A DNA stretch of 64,000 nucleotides from DASWOJ01 sp964250755 (GCA_964250755.1 CAXUHB010000013.1:36505-100504); one strand, 5' to 3'; numbered from the stretch's first letter, positions 41,048 through 52,172 are shown. Notes: generated by a model not told the origin, from the sequence alone. A program made the numbers and translations.

Positions 41048-43173
41048 GCTGCTGCTCCCTTGCGTTTGGCCTGCGCCCGCGCGGCCTCCAGCACCTTGTC
41101 GGGCGTGAAGCCGAACTTCTTCTGCAAGTCCCCCGCCGGCGCGCTGGCGCCGAAGGTGTGCATTCCGATCACCGCCCCGCCCCAGCCGACGTAGCGGTCC
41201 CAGCCCATCGTGGACGCCTGCTCCACCGCCACCCGGCCGATCACCGAGTTGGGCAGGACCTGCTGCTTGTAGGCGTCGTCCTGGCTCTCGAACAATTCCC
41301 ATGACGGCATGGACACGACCCGGGCGCGCACGCCTTCCGCCACGAGCGCGTCGAAGGCGCCCAGGCACAGCGTCAGCTCGCTTCCTGTGCCCATCAGGAT
41401 CACGTCAGGGGTGCCGCCGTCGCCGCTGCTGTCCGCCACGACGTAGGCGCCGCGCGCCGTGCCGGAGGCCGGGCCGTACTTCGTGCGGTCCAGGGTCGGC
41501 AGCGCCTGGCGGCTCAGGACCAGGGCCACCGGCTTGTCCCGTTCATGCATCGCCACGCGCCAGGCTTCCGCCACCTCGTTCGCATCCGCCGGGCGCAGCA
41601 CGATCAGCCCGGGGATGGAGCGCAGCGCGACGAGTTGCTCCACCGGCTGGTGCGTCGGCCCATCCTCCCCCACGCCGATGCTGTCATGCGTGAAGATATA
41701 GACGACTGGCAGCTCCATGATCGCCGCCAGCCGGATCGGCGGCTTCATATAGTCGGAGAAGATCAGGAAGCCCGACCCGTACGGCCGCAAGCCCGACAGC
41801 GCGATGCCGTTGCAGATGGACCCCATCGCGTGCTCGCGTATGCCGAAGTGCAGGTTGCGCCCGGCGTAGTCGTCGGCCTCGAAGCTGTTGGCGCCGGGGA
41901 AAGTCAGGTTGGACTTGGTGCTGGGCGCCAGGTCCGCCGCCCCGCCGATCAGCCACGGCACGTTCGGGGCGATGGCGTTCAGCACCTTCTGCGAGCTGTC
42001 GCGCGACGCCAGGCCCTTGGCGTCGGCAGGAAACACCGGGATGTCCTTGTCCCATCCCTCGGGCAGCGTCTGCCGGTCCATCATGTCCAGCTCCGCGGCC
42101 AGGGCCGGGAACGCCTTCCGGTAGCTGGCCAGCATGTCCATCCACTTCGCGCGCAGGTCGGCGCCCCGCGCGCCCATGCGCCTCGTGAACTCCTCCCGCA
42201 CGCCGTCGGGCACCAGGAACTGCGCGTCCTCGGGCCAGCCATAGAACCGCTTGGCCGCCTTGATCTCCTCATCCCCCAGCGGCTCCCCGTGCGCCTCGCG
42301 CGTGCCCTGCTTCTTGGGTGCGCCGTAGCCGATGACGCTGTGGACCATGATGAAGGTGGGGCGGTCCGTGACGCCCTCCGCCTCCGTCAACGCGGCATCC
42401 AGGGCGGCGGTGTCGTTGGCGTCCTCGACGTGGATCACGTGCCATCCATAGGCCGCGAACCGCGCGCCCACGTCCTCGTCGAATGCCAGGCTCGTCGCGC
42501 CCTCGATTGTGATGCGGTTGCTGTCGTAGATCCACACCAGGTTGGACAGCTTGAGGTGCGCCGCAGTGCTCGCGGCCTCGCTCGCCACGCCCTCCATCAT
42601 ATCGCCGTCGCCGCACAGGGCATAGACGCGGTAGGTGTACAGCTCGTAGCCCGGCTGGTTGTAGCGCGTCTCGAACCACCGCTGCGCCATCGCCATCCCG
42701 ACAGAGTTGGCGACGCCCTGACCCAGCGGCCCCGTCGTGGTCTCGACGCCCGAGGTGTAGCTGTACTCCGGGTGCCCCGGCGTCACGCTGCTGAGCTGCC
42801 GGAACTGCTTGATGTCGTCCAGCGACACCGCCTCCTGCTGCGTCGGCCCGTGCTCCCCGATGCGCCGCGTGCCCGTCAGGTGCAGCAGGGAATAGAGCAG
42901 CATGGAGGCGTGCCCGATGGACAGCACGAAGCGGTCCCGGTTGGGCCAGGTCGGGTCCGCCGGGTCGAAGCGCATCCGGTCCTGCCACAGCGTGTAGGCA
43001 ACGGGCGCCATCGCCATCGGCGTGCCGGGATGGCCCGACTTCGCCTTCTGCACGGCATCCATGGACAGGGTGCGTATGGTGTCTATGCACAGCTTGTCCA
43101 TGCCAACCGGGCCGGTGCCGCGGGCCGCGCGGAGTGCGGTGTCGCCGTCTGCTGCCATATCCAGTATCCTCAT
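41044..43173 (-). CDS. tkt: Transketolase
   Basis: Thiamine-diphosphate enzyme of the pentose phosphate pathway, 709 aa. It has SGHPGTPMAMAPVAYTLW, the ThDP motif GDGDMMEGVASEAAS with downstream N, and the catalytic glutamate in HFGIREHAMGSICNG. It is the promoter-proximal gene of the minus-strand operon tkt, tal-pgi, gnd, zwf, HAD, pgl, gntK, rpiA, ROK kinase, phosphatase. I chose the ATG at 43173 (weak AGGGG upstream); starting at a later in-frame methionine such as MAADGD would be equally compatible. Confidence 0.96.
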   Translation of the reverse strand: MRILDMAADGDTALRAARGTGPVGMDKLCIDTIRTLSMDAVQKAKSGHPGTPMAMAPVAYTLWQDRMRFDPADPTWPNRDRFVLSIGHASMLLYSLLHLTGTRRIGEHGPTQQEAVSLDDIKQFRQLSSVTPGHPEYSYTSGVETTTGPLGQGVANSVGMAMAQRWFETRYNQPGYELYTYRVYALCGDGDMMEGVASEAASTAAHLKLSNLVWIYDSNRITIEGATSLAFDEDVGARFAAYGWHVIHVEDANDTAALDAALTEAEGVTDRPTFIMVHSVIGYGAPKKQGTREAHGEPLGDEEIKAAKRFYGWPEDAQFLVPDGVREEFTRRMGARGADLRAKWMDMLASYRKAFPALAAELDMMDRQTLPEGWDKDIPVFPADAKGLASRDSSQKVLNAIAPNVPWLIGGAADLAPSTKSNLTFPGANSFEADDYAGRNLHFGIREHAMGSICNGIALSGLRPYGSGFLIFSDYMKPPIRLAAIMELPVVYIFTHDSIGVGEDGPTHQPVEQLVALRSIPGLIVLRPADANEVAEAWRVAMHERDKPVALVLSRQALPTLDRTKYGPASGTARGAYVVADSSGDGGTPDVILMGTGSELTLCLGAFDALVAEGVRARVVSMPSWELFESQDDAYKQQVLPNSVIGRVAVEQASTMGWDRYVGWGGAVIGMHTFGASAPAGDLQKKFGFTPDKVLEAARAQAKRKGAAA

Positions 43174-43370
43174 GAGCGCGCCCCTGCCAGCGTGGGGCGG
43201 AGTGTGGTCCTGCGGAGCGCCGCTGGGCAAGGCTGGGCTGCCGGCACCCCTGCCCTGCTTCGGACACAAACTGCCCGCGGCTCCGATGGTTGCGTGTGTC
43301 CGTTTGGTGAAGCCGCAGCCGAACGTCCGCCCCGCGCGTTGTGCCCGCAACCTCCAGCCCTGGACCGTCG
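43174..43370. promoter_or_regulatory. Divergent intergenic region, tkt operon / MATE exporter
   Basis: About 200 bases separate the divergent starts and must hold the promoter of the ten-gene sugar phosphate operon. I see no convincing -35/-10 pair, riboswitch or operator by eye. The GTCGAT at 43367-43372, just before and across the MATE start, is one of the few RTCGAY sites in the window. Confidence 0.4.
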
Positions 43371-44765
43371 ATGCCCGACATGCTCGCCCCCGCCGCGCAG
43401 GTGCATCCCACGCCGGCCCGCGCCGCAATGACGGCAGGGCCGGTCGGGCCGCTCCTGGTCAGCCTGACGCTGCCCATGGTCGGCGCGGTCCTGGCCACCA
43501 TCGGCTACTCCGTCGCCGAAACCTGGTTCGTCGCCCGCCTCGGCCCGGCGGCGCTCTCCGCCGTCAGCTTCACCTTCCCGGTCACGATGGTCGTCATCAG
43601 CCTGGCCATCGGCCTGGGCGCCGGCACCTCCGCTGTCGTCGCCCGCGCGTTGGGTGCGGGAGAGCGCGCGGCCAGCGCCCTGGTCGTGGACGCTCTGCTG
43701 CTGACGGCGGCGCTGGGCCTGTTGGCCGCTGCCGTCGGCGAGCTGGCCGTCGGCCCGCTCTTCCACGCCCTGGGTGCGCCGGAGCCGCTGCTCCCGCTGA
43801 TCGCCAGCTACCTCCGCATCTGGTTCCCGGCCGCAACCTTCTTCATGACGGCGATGGTGGGCCTCAGCGCGGCCCGCGCCGCTGGCGACGCGCGGTTTCA
43901 GGGCATCGCCATGGCCGGTGCCGCGCTGCTGAACCTGGCGCTGGCCGCCCCCGCCATCTTCGGCGTGGCCGGGCTGCCCGGCCTGGGCCTGCGCGGCGCG
44001 GCCGTGGCCAACGCCCTGGCCTGGGGGCCGTTGCTGGCCGCGACGCTCTGGCGCCTGCGCGGCCTGGGCCTGCTGGTGGACGGCCTGCCCACCCCCGCCC
44101 GCTTCCTGGCCTCGGCCCGGCGCGTCCTGCATGTCGGACTCCCCGCGGCAGGCACCAACACCACCATCCCCGTGTCCGCAGCCATCGTCACGGGCATCCT
44201 GGCCACCTACGGCGCGACGGCCGTCGCCGGCTTCGGCGTGGCCGGCCGGATCGAGAGCCTGTCCATGGTGGCCTTCTTCGCCCTCTCCGCGGTGATGAAC
44301 CCGTTTGCCGGGCAGAATGCCGGGGCCGGACGCCTGGACCGGGTTCGGACGGCGATGCGCGCCAGCTTCGCCTTCTGCCTGGGACTGGGCGCCGTCCTGG
44401 CAGCGGCCCTGTGGTTCGCCGGCCCCTGGATCGCGGAACGGTTCAGCACGGATCCGGACGTGGCCGCGGCAACCGCCGCCTACCTGCACATCGTGCCCAT
44501 CAGCTACGGCATGGCAGGGATCATCGCTGTCGTGAACTCCGCCTTCAACGGCCTGAACCGCCCCGGCGCCGCGGTCCTGATCTCCGTCGCACGCACCATT
44601 GGCGTGAACGTACCGGTGGCCTGGCTGGGCGGGCGGCTGTTCGGGGCGCCGGGCGTGTTCCTGGGCGTGTGTGTCGCCAACATCGTCGTTGGGGCCGGAG
44701 CCGCCTGGTGGATTTGGCGCACAACCGCGTCAGCCGGGCACCCCGCCGCTGCCCCGGCACGTTAA
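43371..44765 (+). CDS. MATE-family efflux transporter
   Basis: Inner-membrane multidrug/toxin exporter, 464 aa, with about 12 helices and MATE-type internal symmetry (PLLVSLTLPMVGAVLATIGYSVAETWFVARLGPAALSAVS; GTNTTIPVSAAIVTGILATYGATAVAGFGVAGRIE). Na+ or H+ antiport is expected. The ATG at 43371 is preferred over an in-frame GTG ten codons earlier; a downstream ATG (MTAGPVG) is also possible. Substrate unknown. Confidence 0.92.
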   Translation: MPDMLAPAAQVHPTPARAAMTAGPVGPLLVSLTLPMVGAVLATIGYSVAETWFVARLGPAALSAVSFTFPVTMVVISLAIGLGAGTSAVVARALGAGERAASALVVDALLLTAALGLLAAAVGELAVGPLFHALGAPEPLLPLIASYLRIWFPAATFFMTAMVGLSAARAAGDARFQGIAMAGAALLNLALAAPAIFGVAGLPGLGLRGAAVANALAWGPLLAATLWRLRGLGLLVDGLPTPARFLASARRVLHVGLPAAGTNTTIPVSAAIVTGILATYGATAVAGFGVAGRIESLSMVAFFALSAVMNPFAGQNAGAGRLDRVRTAMRASFAFCLGLGAVLAAALWFAGPWIAERFSTDPDVAAATAAYLHIVPISYGMAGIIAVVNSAFNGLNRPGAAVLISVARTIGVNVPVAWLGGRLFGAPGVFLGVCVANIVVGAGAAWWIWRTTASAGHPAAAPAR

Positions 44766-44766
44766 C

Positions 44767-44784
44767 ACCACCTTGGCAAAGGTG
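44767..44784 (+). promoter_or_regulatory. Hairpin overlapping the HAD ribosome binding site
   Basis: CCACCTT and AAGGTGG pair across a 4-base loop just after the MATE stop. The right arm AAGGTGG is also the best Shine-Dalgarno for the ATG at 44791, so folding could occlude it. This could equally be an intergenic stabilising hairpin. Confidence 0.4.
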
Positions 44785-44790
44785 GCTCAA

Positions 44791-45453
44791 ATGGCAGCAA
44801 GCATCATCTTCGACGTGGACGGCACGCTGGTGGACTCCGTGGACGCCCACGCCGAGTCCTGGCGGCGCATCCTGGCAGAACACGGTCATGACGTGCCCTT
44901 CGCCGACGTGCGCGCCCAAATTGGCAAGGGTGGGGACGAGCTGCTGAAGGTGTTCCTGGCCCCAGACGAATACGAGGCCAAGCAGGAGGCGATGGACGAG
45001 CAGCGCGGCAAGCTGTTCAAGGACGAGTTCCTGCCCAAGGTTCAGGCGTTCCCCGGCGTCCGCGCCTTGTTTGACCACCTGCTGGCCCGCGGCCACCGCA
45101 TCGCCCTGGGATCGTCCGGCAAGGCGGAGGAGGTCGAGCACCACATGAAGCTGTGCGGCATCGAGGACTTGGACTTGGTGCAAACCACGTCCGAGGACGC
45201 CGAGCGGTCCAAGCCCCACCCGGACATCTTCCAGGCCGCCCTGGAGAAGCTGGGCGCGGCACCTGGCGACGCCGTGGCGGTCGGCGACACGCCCTACGAT
45301 GCCAGGGCGGCGGTCAAGGCGGGGATCACCCCAGTGGGCGTCCTATGCGGCGGCTTTCCCGCGGATGGGCTGCGCGGCGCCGGATGCGTGGCAGTCTATG
45401 ATGGCCCGGCAGATCTGCTGACGCATTACGAGGGATCGCCGCTGGACCAATAA
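44791..45453 (+). CDS. HAD-family phosphatase
   Basis: A 220-aa phosphoglycolate phosphatase/beta-phosphoglucomutase-like HAD enzyme with motif I IIFDVDGTLVDSVDAH near residue 6, motif II ALGSSGKAEEVE, motif III lysine in ERSKPHPDIFQAAL and motif IV AVAVGDTPYDARAA. Its cytosolic role is probably metabolite repair or sugar phosphate dephosphorylation. The ATG at 44791 opens the domain; longer upstream frames overlap the MATE gene. Confidence 0.92.
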   Translation: MAASIIFDVDGTLVDSVDAHAESWRRILAEHGHDVPFADVRAQIGKGGDELLKVFLAPDEYEAKQEAMDEQRGKLFKDEFLPKVQAFPGVRALFDHLLARGHRIALGSSGKAEEVEHHMKLCGIEDLDLVQTTSEDAERSKPHPDIFQAALEKLGAAPGDAVAVGDTPYDARAAVKAGITPVGVLCGGFPADGLRGAGCVAVYDGPADLLTHYEGSPLDQ

Positions 45454-45481
45454 TTGCACATCGGGCATGGAGGACGCACCT

Positions 45482-46204
45482 ATGCCCGACGCCGTGCCCC
45501 CTGACACCCACGTCATCACCCGCGCCGCCCTGCAGGACGGCGCACTGACCCGCATGATGGCCGCCACCGCCCCGGGCCTGCGCCTGCTGACGGACGCCGA
45601 GCGCGCGGCGTCCCTCGCTGCTACCCTCGCCGCCCACCCCGACCCCGGCGACGGCGTCTGGCTGTTCGCCTACGGCTCCCTCATCTGGAACCCTGCCCTT
45701 CACTACGACGAGCGCCGTCTGGCCCGCGTCCACGGCTGGCACCGCTCCTTCTGCCTGCTGACCCGCGCCGGGCGCGGCACGCCCGACAACCCAGGCCTGG
45801 TGCTGGGCCTGGACCGCGGCGGCGCCTGCACCGGCGCGGCGTTCCGCGTGCCGGAGCACCTGGTGCAGGAGGAACTGGCGCTGCTGTGGCGGCGGGAGAT
45901 GCTGTCAGGCAGCTACCAGCCCCGCTGGGTCCGCGTGCGCGGCCCGGACGGCGCACCCTTCGCCCACGCCGTCGCCTTCACCATCCACCGCGGCGGCGAG
46001 AACTACGCCGGCGCGCTGACGGAGGCGGAGGTGATACGCAGCCTGGCGACCGCCAGCGGCGCCCTCGGCACCGCCGCCGACTATCTGTTCCGCACCGTGG
46101 ACGGCCTGCGCTCCCTTGGCATTGCCGACCCGCATATGGACCGTCTGGCCCGGCAAGTCCGCGCCGCCGCCCCCTCGACGGACGCCCCCGCAATCGCCAC
46201 CTGA
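45482..46204 (+). CDS. ChaC-like gamma-glutamylcyclotransferase
   Basis: A 240-aa glutathione-specific gamma-glutamylcyclotransferase of the ChaC type: WLFAYGSLIWNPAL near residue 60 (the YGSL substrate-binding loop), RVHGWHRSFCLLTRAGRGTP and the catalytic-type glutamate region in LWRREMLSGSYQPRW. It degrades cytosolic glutathione to 5-oxoproline and Cys-Gly. I chose the ATG at 45482 because a GGAGG is well placed before it; an ATG at 45467 would put that GGAGG inside the coding region. Confidence 0.92.
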   Translation: MPDAVPPDTHVITRAALQDGALTRMMAATAPGLRLLTDAERAASLAATLAAHPDPGDGVWLFAYGSLIWNPALHYDERRLARVHGWHRSFCLLTRAGRGTPDNPGLVLGLDRGGACTGAAFRVPEHLVQEELALLWRREMLSGSYQPRWVRVRGPDGAPFAHAVAFTIHRGGENYAGALTEAEVIRSLATASGALGTAADYLFRTVDGLRSLGIADPHMDRLARQVRAAAPSTDAPAIAT

Positions 46205-46209
46205 CGCCT

Positions 46210-48408
<2,199 letters not shown>

Positions 48409-48563
48409 CGCACCATCCTTCTCCTATTTGAGGCCACCCCGTCACATGAGGGGTGCTGGGGTGCCCAAACTCCAGCCGCATGGCCGAACGCCAGGTCTGC
48501 TGTAAGCTCTGGGCGCTGGCCAGCCCGCCTTGAGTCCCACACACCCCACCCCAGGTCTTCCCC
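48409..48563. other. Intergenic region between uvrB and nadE
   Basis: 155 bases. Contains an imperfect inverted repeat around 48438-48463 (CACCCCGTCACATGAGGGGTG) that could act as the uvrB terminator. No RNA gene recognised. Confidence 0.4.
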
Positions 48564-50225
48564 ATGTCCGACCTACGAATTGCCCTCGCCCAGATAGACA
48601 CCCACCTCGGCGAGGTCGCCGTCAACGTCGCCCGCATCCGCCGCGCCCGCGCCGAAGCCGCCGCCCAAGGCGCGCACCTGGTCGTCACCCCCGAGTTCTC
48701 CATCGGCGGCTATCCCCCCGAAGATCTCGTCCGCAAGCCCGCCTTCGTGGAACTGTGCGAAGCCGCCATCGCCGACCTCGCGCGCGACACCGCCGACGGC
48801 GGCCCCGGCCTGATCGTGGGCGGCCCCTGGCGCGACGGCATCCTGCTGTTCAACGCCGCCTTCGTCCTTGAAGGCGGTCAGGTCATCGCCCGCCGCGCCA
48901 AGCACGAGCTGCCCAACTACGGCGTCTTCGACGAGAAGCGCGTGTTCGACGCCGGGCCATCCCCTGGCCCCGTCAACTTTCGCGGCGTCCGCCTGGGCCT
49001 GATGGTGTGCGAGGACTTCTGGCTCCCCGCCGTCTCCGAAACCCTCTCCGAGTCCGGCGCCGAACTGCTCCTGTCCATCAACGGCAGCCCGTTCGAGGAC
49101 GGCAAGCAAGCCCGGCGGATCGGCCTCGCCGTCGAGCGTGTGGTCGAAACCGGCCTCCCCTTCATCTTCGTCGGCCAGGTCGCCGGCCAGGACGAGCTGG
49201 TGTTCGACGGCGCCAGCTTCGTCCTGAATGCCGACCGCAGCCTGGCCGTCCAGATGCCCTACTTCGAGGAGGCGATCACCCTCACCGACTGGTCCCGCAG
49301 TGGCGACCGCATGGTCTGCGCCCCCCAACCCCTCCCACCAGAGCCGGACCGGTTGGAGCTGATCTACCGCTGCATGATGCTCGGCCTGGGCGACTACGTC
49401 CGCAAGAACCGCTTTCCTGGCATCCTGCTCGGCCTGTCCGGCGGCATAGACAGCGCCCTCTCCGCCGCCGTCGCCGTGGACGCCCTCGGGCCGGACAAGG
49501 TGCGCGCCGTGATGATGCCCAGCCCCTACACCAGCCGGGACAGCCTGGACGACGCCGCCGAGTGTGCGCGGCTTCTCGGCATCCGCTGCGACACCATCCC
49601 CATCCAGCCCGCCATGGACGCCTTCGGCACGGCGCTGGCCCCCGTGTTCAACGGCCGCCAGGCCGACATCACGGAGGAGAACATCCAGTCCCGCAGCCGG
49701 GGCCTGATCCTGATGGCCATGAGCAACAAGTTCGGCGACATGCTGCTCACCACCGGCAACAAGTCGGAAATGTCGGTCGGCTACGCCACCCTCTATGGCG
49801 ACATGTGCGGCGGCTACTCCGTCCTGAAGGACGTTTACAAGACGACGGTGTTCGCCCTCTGCCACTGGCGCAACGCCAACCATCCCTCCGGCGCCCTCGG
49901 CCCGGCAGGCCCCGTCATGCCCACCCGCGTCATCACCAAGCCCCCCTCCGCCGAGCTGAAGCACGACCAGCGGGACGACGACACCCTGCCGCCCTACGAC
50001 GACCTCGACGCCATCCTGCAAGGCCTGGTCGAGGGCGAGCAGTCCGTGGACGCCCTGGTCGCCCGCGGCCACGACCGCGCCACCGTCCTGCGGGTCTGGC
50101 GCATGTTGGACCGCGCCGAGTACAAGCGCCGCCAGGCCCCCCCAGGCGTGAAGATCACTCCCCGCGCCTTCGGCCGCGACCGCCGCTACCCCATCACCAA
50201 CGGCTACACCGGTCTCGTCGCATGA
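48564..50225 (+). CDS. nadE: Glutamine-dependent NAD+ synthetase
   Basis: Final step of NAD synthesis, 553 aa. An N-terminal nitrilase-type glutaminase domain (~1-250; glutamate in VVTPEFSIGGYPPEDL, lysine in RAKHELPNYGVFDE, cysteine in LMVCEDFW) channels ammonia to the C-terminal synthetase domain (P-loop LLGLSGGIDSALSAAVAVDAL, TTGNKSEMSVGYATLYGDM). The stop overlaps the next small gene (ATGA). PncB encoded at 59-60 kb makes the upstream precursor, nicotinate mononucleotide. Confidence 0.96.
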   Translation: MSDLRIALAQIDTHLGEVAVNVARIRRARAEAAAQGAHLVVTPEFSIGGYPPEDLVRKPAFVELCEAAIADLARDTADGGPGLIVGGPWRDGILLFNAAFVLEGGQVIARRAKHELPNYGVFDEKRVFDAGPSPGPVNFRGVRLGLMVCEDFWLPAVSETLSESGAELLLSINGSPFEDGKQARRIGLAVERVVETGLPFIFVGQVAGQDELVFDGASFVLNADRSLAVQMPYFEEAITLTDWSRSGDRMVCAPQPLPPEPDRLELIYRCMMLGLGDYVRKNRFPGILLGLSGGIDSALSAAVAVDALGPDKVRAVMMPSPYTSRDSLDDAAECARLLGIRCDTIPIQPAMDAFGTALAPVFNGRQADITEENIQSRSRGLILMAMSNKFGDMLLTTGNKSEMSVGYATLYGDMCGGYSVLKDVYKTTVFALCHWRNANHPSGALGPAGPVMPTRVITKPPSAELKHDQRDDDTLPPYDDLDAILQGLVEGEQSVDALVARGHDRATVLRVWRMLDRAEYKRRQAPPGVKITPRAFGRDRRYPITNGYTGLVA

Positions 50226-50593
50226 GCGACGCCCCGCCCCTGTCCGCCACCCCCGCCATCCGCGTCCGCATCCTGGACCTGTCCGGCGGCGCCGAAGAAG
50301 GCATCGTCGAGGAGGTCGGCCCCTTCCCGGACCTGGACACCGCCAACGCCTTCGCCCGCCGCTACGTCCGCGACAGCATCGAGCGCTGCAGGGCCGCCGG
50401 CATGGCCCCCCAAGCCGTCCTGGACGCCTGGTTCGCCTACGGCGAGGACGCCGAGGTCCTGGGCGCCGACCCCGGCTGGCGCAGCGCCTCCGAACTCCCC
50501 ACCTTCGCCGCCCACCGCGCCGCCCCCGCCGACCGCGACTGGCGCAGCCTGGACCCGCGGCTGGCTGAGGACGACGATGAGGACGAGGAGTGA
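50222..50593 (+). CDS. Small acidic hypothetical protein coupled to nadE
   Basis: A 123-aa protein with no recognised domain. The first ~70 residues look like a compact alpha/beta fold (IRVRILDLSGGAEEGIVEEVGPFPDLDTANAFARRYVRDSIERC); the end is very acidic (AEDDDEDEE). The ATGA overlap with nadE means it is co-translated, so a role linked to NAD synthetase is possible but unproven. Codon usage matches its neighbours. Confidence 0.8.
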   Translation: MSDAPPLSATPAIRVRILDLSGGAEEGIVEEVGPFPDLDTANAFARRYVRDSIERCRAAGMAPQAVLDAWFAYGEDAEVLGADPGWRSASELPTFAAHRAAPADRDWRSLDPRLAEDDDEDEE

Positions 50594-50600
50594 GTTGCTG

Positions 50601-50776
50601 CCTCCTCCCTCTCCCTCCGGGGTCAAACCGCGAAGCGGTTTACGGCCGGGGTGAGGGAAACCACCAGCACGAAGCCGTCCCGCCGCTGTCTAGCCCCACA
50701 CGCGACCAAACCAGCCGATCTCCGTGCGTGCTGCCTCTCCCACCCCGACCCTCTCCCGGACGGAGCGGGAGCAGAA
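50601..50776. repeat. Inverted CTCTCC/GAGAGGG pair with an extra palindrome inserted
   Basis: The left copy (50601-50660) is split at its loop by about 25 bases containing a perfect AAACCGC-GAA-GCGGTTT palindrome (50625-50641). The right copy is at ~50732-50775 (CTCTCCCACCCCGACCCTCTCC...GGAGCGGGAG). It is the only copy with an insertion, so it may record nesting of a second small repeat. Confidence 0.75.
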
Positions 50777-50813
50777 GCCAGACAGCCCTATTCCATGCTA
50801 TCCGCCCCGCCCC

Positions 50814-52172
50814 ATGAAACTCCGCTTCGCCCCCAGCCCCACCGGTCTCCTTCACGTCGGCAACGCCCGCATCGCGCTCGCCAACTATCTCCTGGCCAAG
50901 CGCCACGGCGGCCAGTTCCTTCTGCGCCTGGATGATACCGACACCGAGCGCAACCGCCCCGAGTGGGAAGACGCCATCCCATACGACCTCACCTGGATGG
51001 GCCTGTCCTGGGACGAGACCTTCCGCCAGTCCGACCGCCTGGACCGCTACGCCGCCGCCGCCGAGAAGCTGAAGGCCGCCGGCCGCCTCTACCCCTGCTT
51101 CGAGTCCGAAGAAGAACTCGCCGCCAAGCGCGACCAGCGCGCCAAGCGCCACCAGCCCCCCCTCTACGACCGCGCCATGCTCAAGCTGACGCCCGAGCAG
51201 CGCGCCAAGGCCGAGGCCAACGGCAAGCGCCCCTACTGGCGCTTTCTCCTTTCCGGCTATCCGGCGGAATGGGGCGACATGGTCCTCGGTCCCCGCAGCG
51301 TGAAACTCTCCACCGTCTCCGACCCCGTGCTCATCCGCGCCGACGGCACTCCCCTCTACACCTTCACCAGCGTCGTGGACGACCTGGAAGCCGGCATTAC
51401 CCACATCGTCCGCGGGGAGGACCACGTTACCAACACCGGCATCCAAATAGATATAATGGCCGCCCTGAACGCGGGCCGCCCCAACTCTGGACATGGTGGA
51501 CGCCCCGCCCTGCCGCGCTTCGCCCACCTGCCTCTGCTGGTGGACGGCGACGGTGGCAAGCTGTCCAAGCGCGCCGGCGCCCTCTCCGTCCGCGGCCTGC
51601 GCGGCGACGGGATCGAGCCTGTGGCCCTCACCGGCTACCTCGCCCGCCTCGGCACCGCGGACGACCCGGCGCCGGAAGCCCCCGACGTCATGGCGCAGAC
51701 CTACGACCTAAGCCGCGTGTCCCACTCCCAGGCCCGTTTCGATGCCGCGCAGCTTCTGGCTCTCAACCGCCGCGTCCTCCACACCCTCCCGTATGAGGCC
51801 GTGCAGGACCGCCTGCCCCCTGCAGCAACGCCCGCCTTCTGGCACGCCGTCCGTGGCAACCTCGACTTCCTGCGGGAAGCCAAGGGATGGTGGGACGTGG
51901 TCGCCGGCAGCATCGTTCCCCCTGTGCTGGAAGGCGAGGCCGACTACCTCGCCCAAGCCCTCGAAACCCTCCCGCCCGAACCCTGGACCAACCAGGTCTG
52001 GCCTGACTGGACCGAGGCGCTGAAAGCCGCCTCCGGCCGCAAGGGCAAGCGCCTGTTTCTGCCTCTGCGCCAGGCCCTGACCGGGGAGGACCACGGCCCG
52101 GAGCTGCGCGATCTTCTACCCTTGATGGGCCGCGCCCGTGCGGAGGAGCGGCTGCGGCTGGCGGCATCGTAG
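50814..52172 (+). CDS. gltX: Glutamyl-tRNA synthetase
   Basis: Class Ib synthetase of 452 aa. The HIGH-type signature is KLRFAPSPTGLLHVGNAR at residues 2-19 and the KMSKS-type loop is GGKLSKRAGAL near residue 247; LLRLDDTDTERNR is conserved. Many alphaproteobacteria carry two GluRS enzymes, one of which charges tRNA-Gln for transamidation; this short one could be either. I chose the ATG at 50814 as the first residue of the domain; the longer frame reads through the repeat. Confidence 0.94.
   Translation: MKLRFAPSPTGLLHVGNARIALANYLLAKRHGGQFLLRLDDTDTERNRPEWEDAIPYDLTWMGLSWDETFRQSDRLDRYAAAAEKLKAAGRLYPCFESEEELAAKRDQRAKRHQPPLYDRAMLKLTPEQRAKAEANGKRPYWRFLLSGYPAEWGDMVLGPRSVKLSTVSDPVLIRADGTPLYTFTSVVDDLEAGITHIVRGEDHVTNTGIQIDIMAALNAGRPNSGHGGRPALPRFAHLPLLVDGDGGKLSKRAGALSVRGLRGDGIEPVALTGYLARLGTADDPAPEAPDVMAQTYDLSRVSHSQARFDAAQLLALNRRVLHTLPYEAVQDRLPPAATPAFWHAVRGNLDFLREAKGWWDVVAGSIVPPVLEGEADYLAQALETLPPEPWTNQVWPDWTEALKAASGRKGKRLFLPLRQALTGEDHGPELRDLLPLMGRARAEERLRLAAS

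Noticed and set aside
43174..43370. Riboswitch upstream of tkt
   Set aside because: I looked for TPP-type conserved cores and found none.
48409..48563. Possible tRNA or small RNA
   Set aside because: Inverted repeats exist, but no cloverleaf or T-loop sequence can be formed; no tRNA was seen anywhere in the window.
49007..50221. Upstream extension of the small acidic gene
   Set aside because: The long frame only shadows nadE; the ATG at 50222 gives the ATGA overlap and protein-like sequence.
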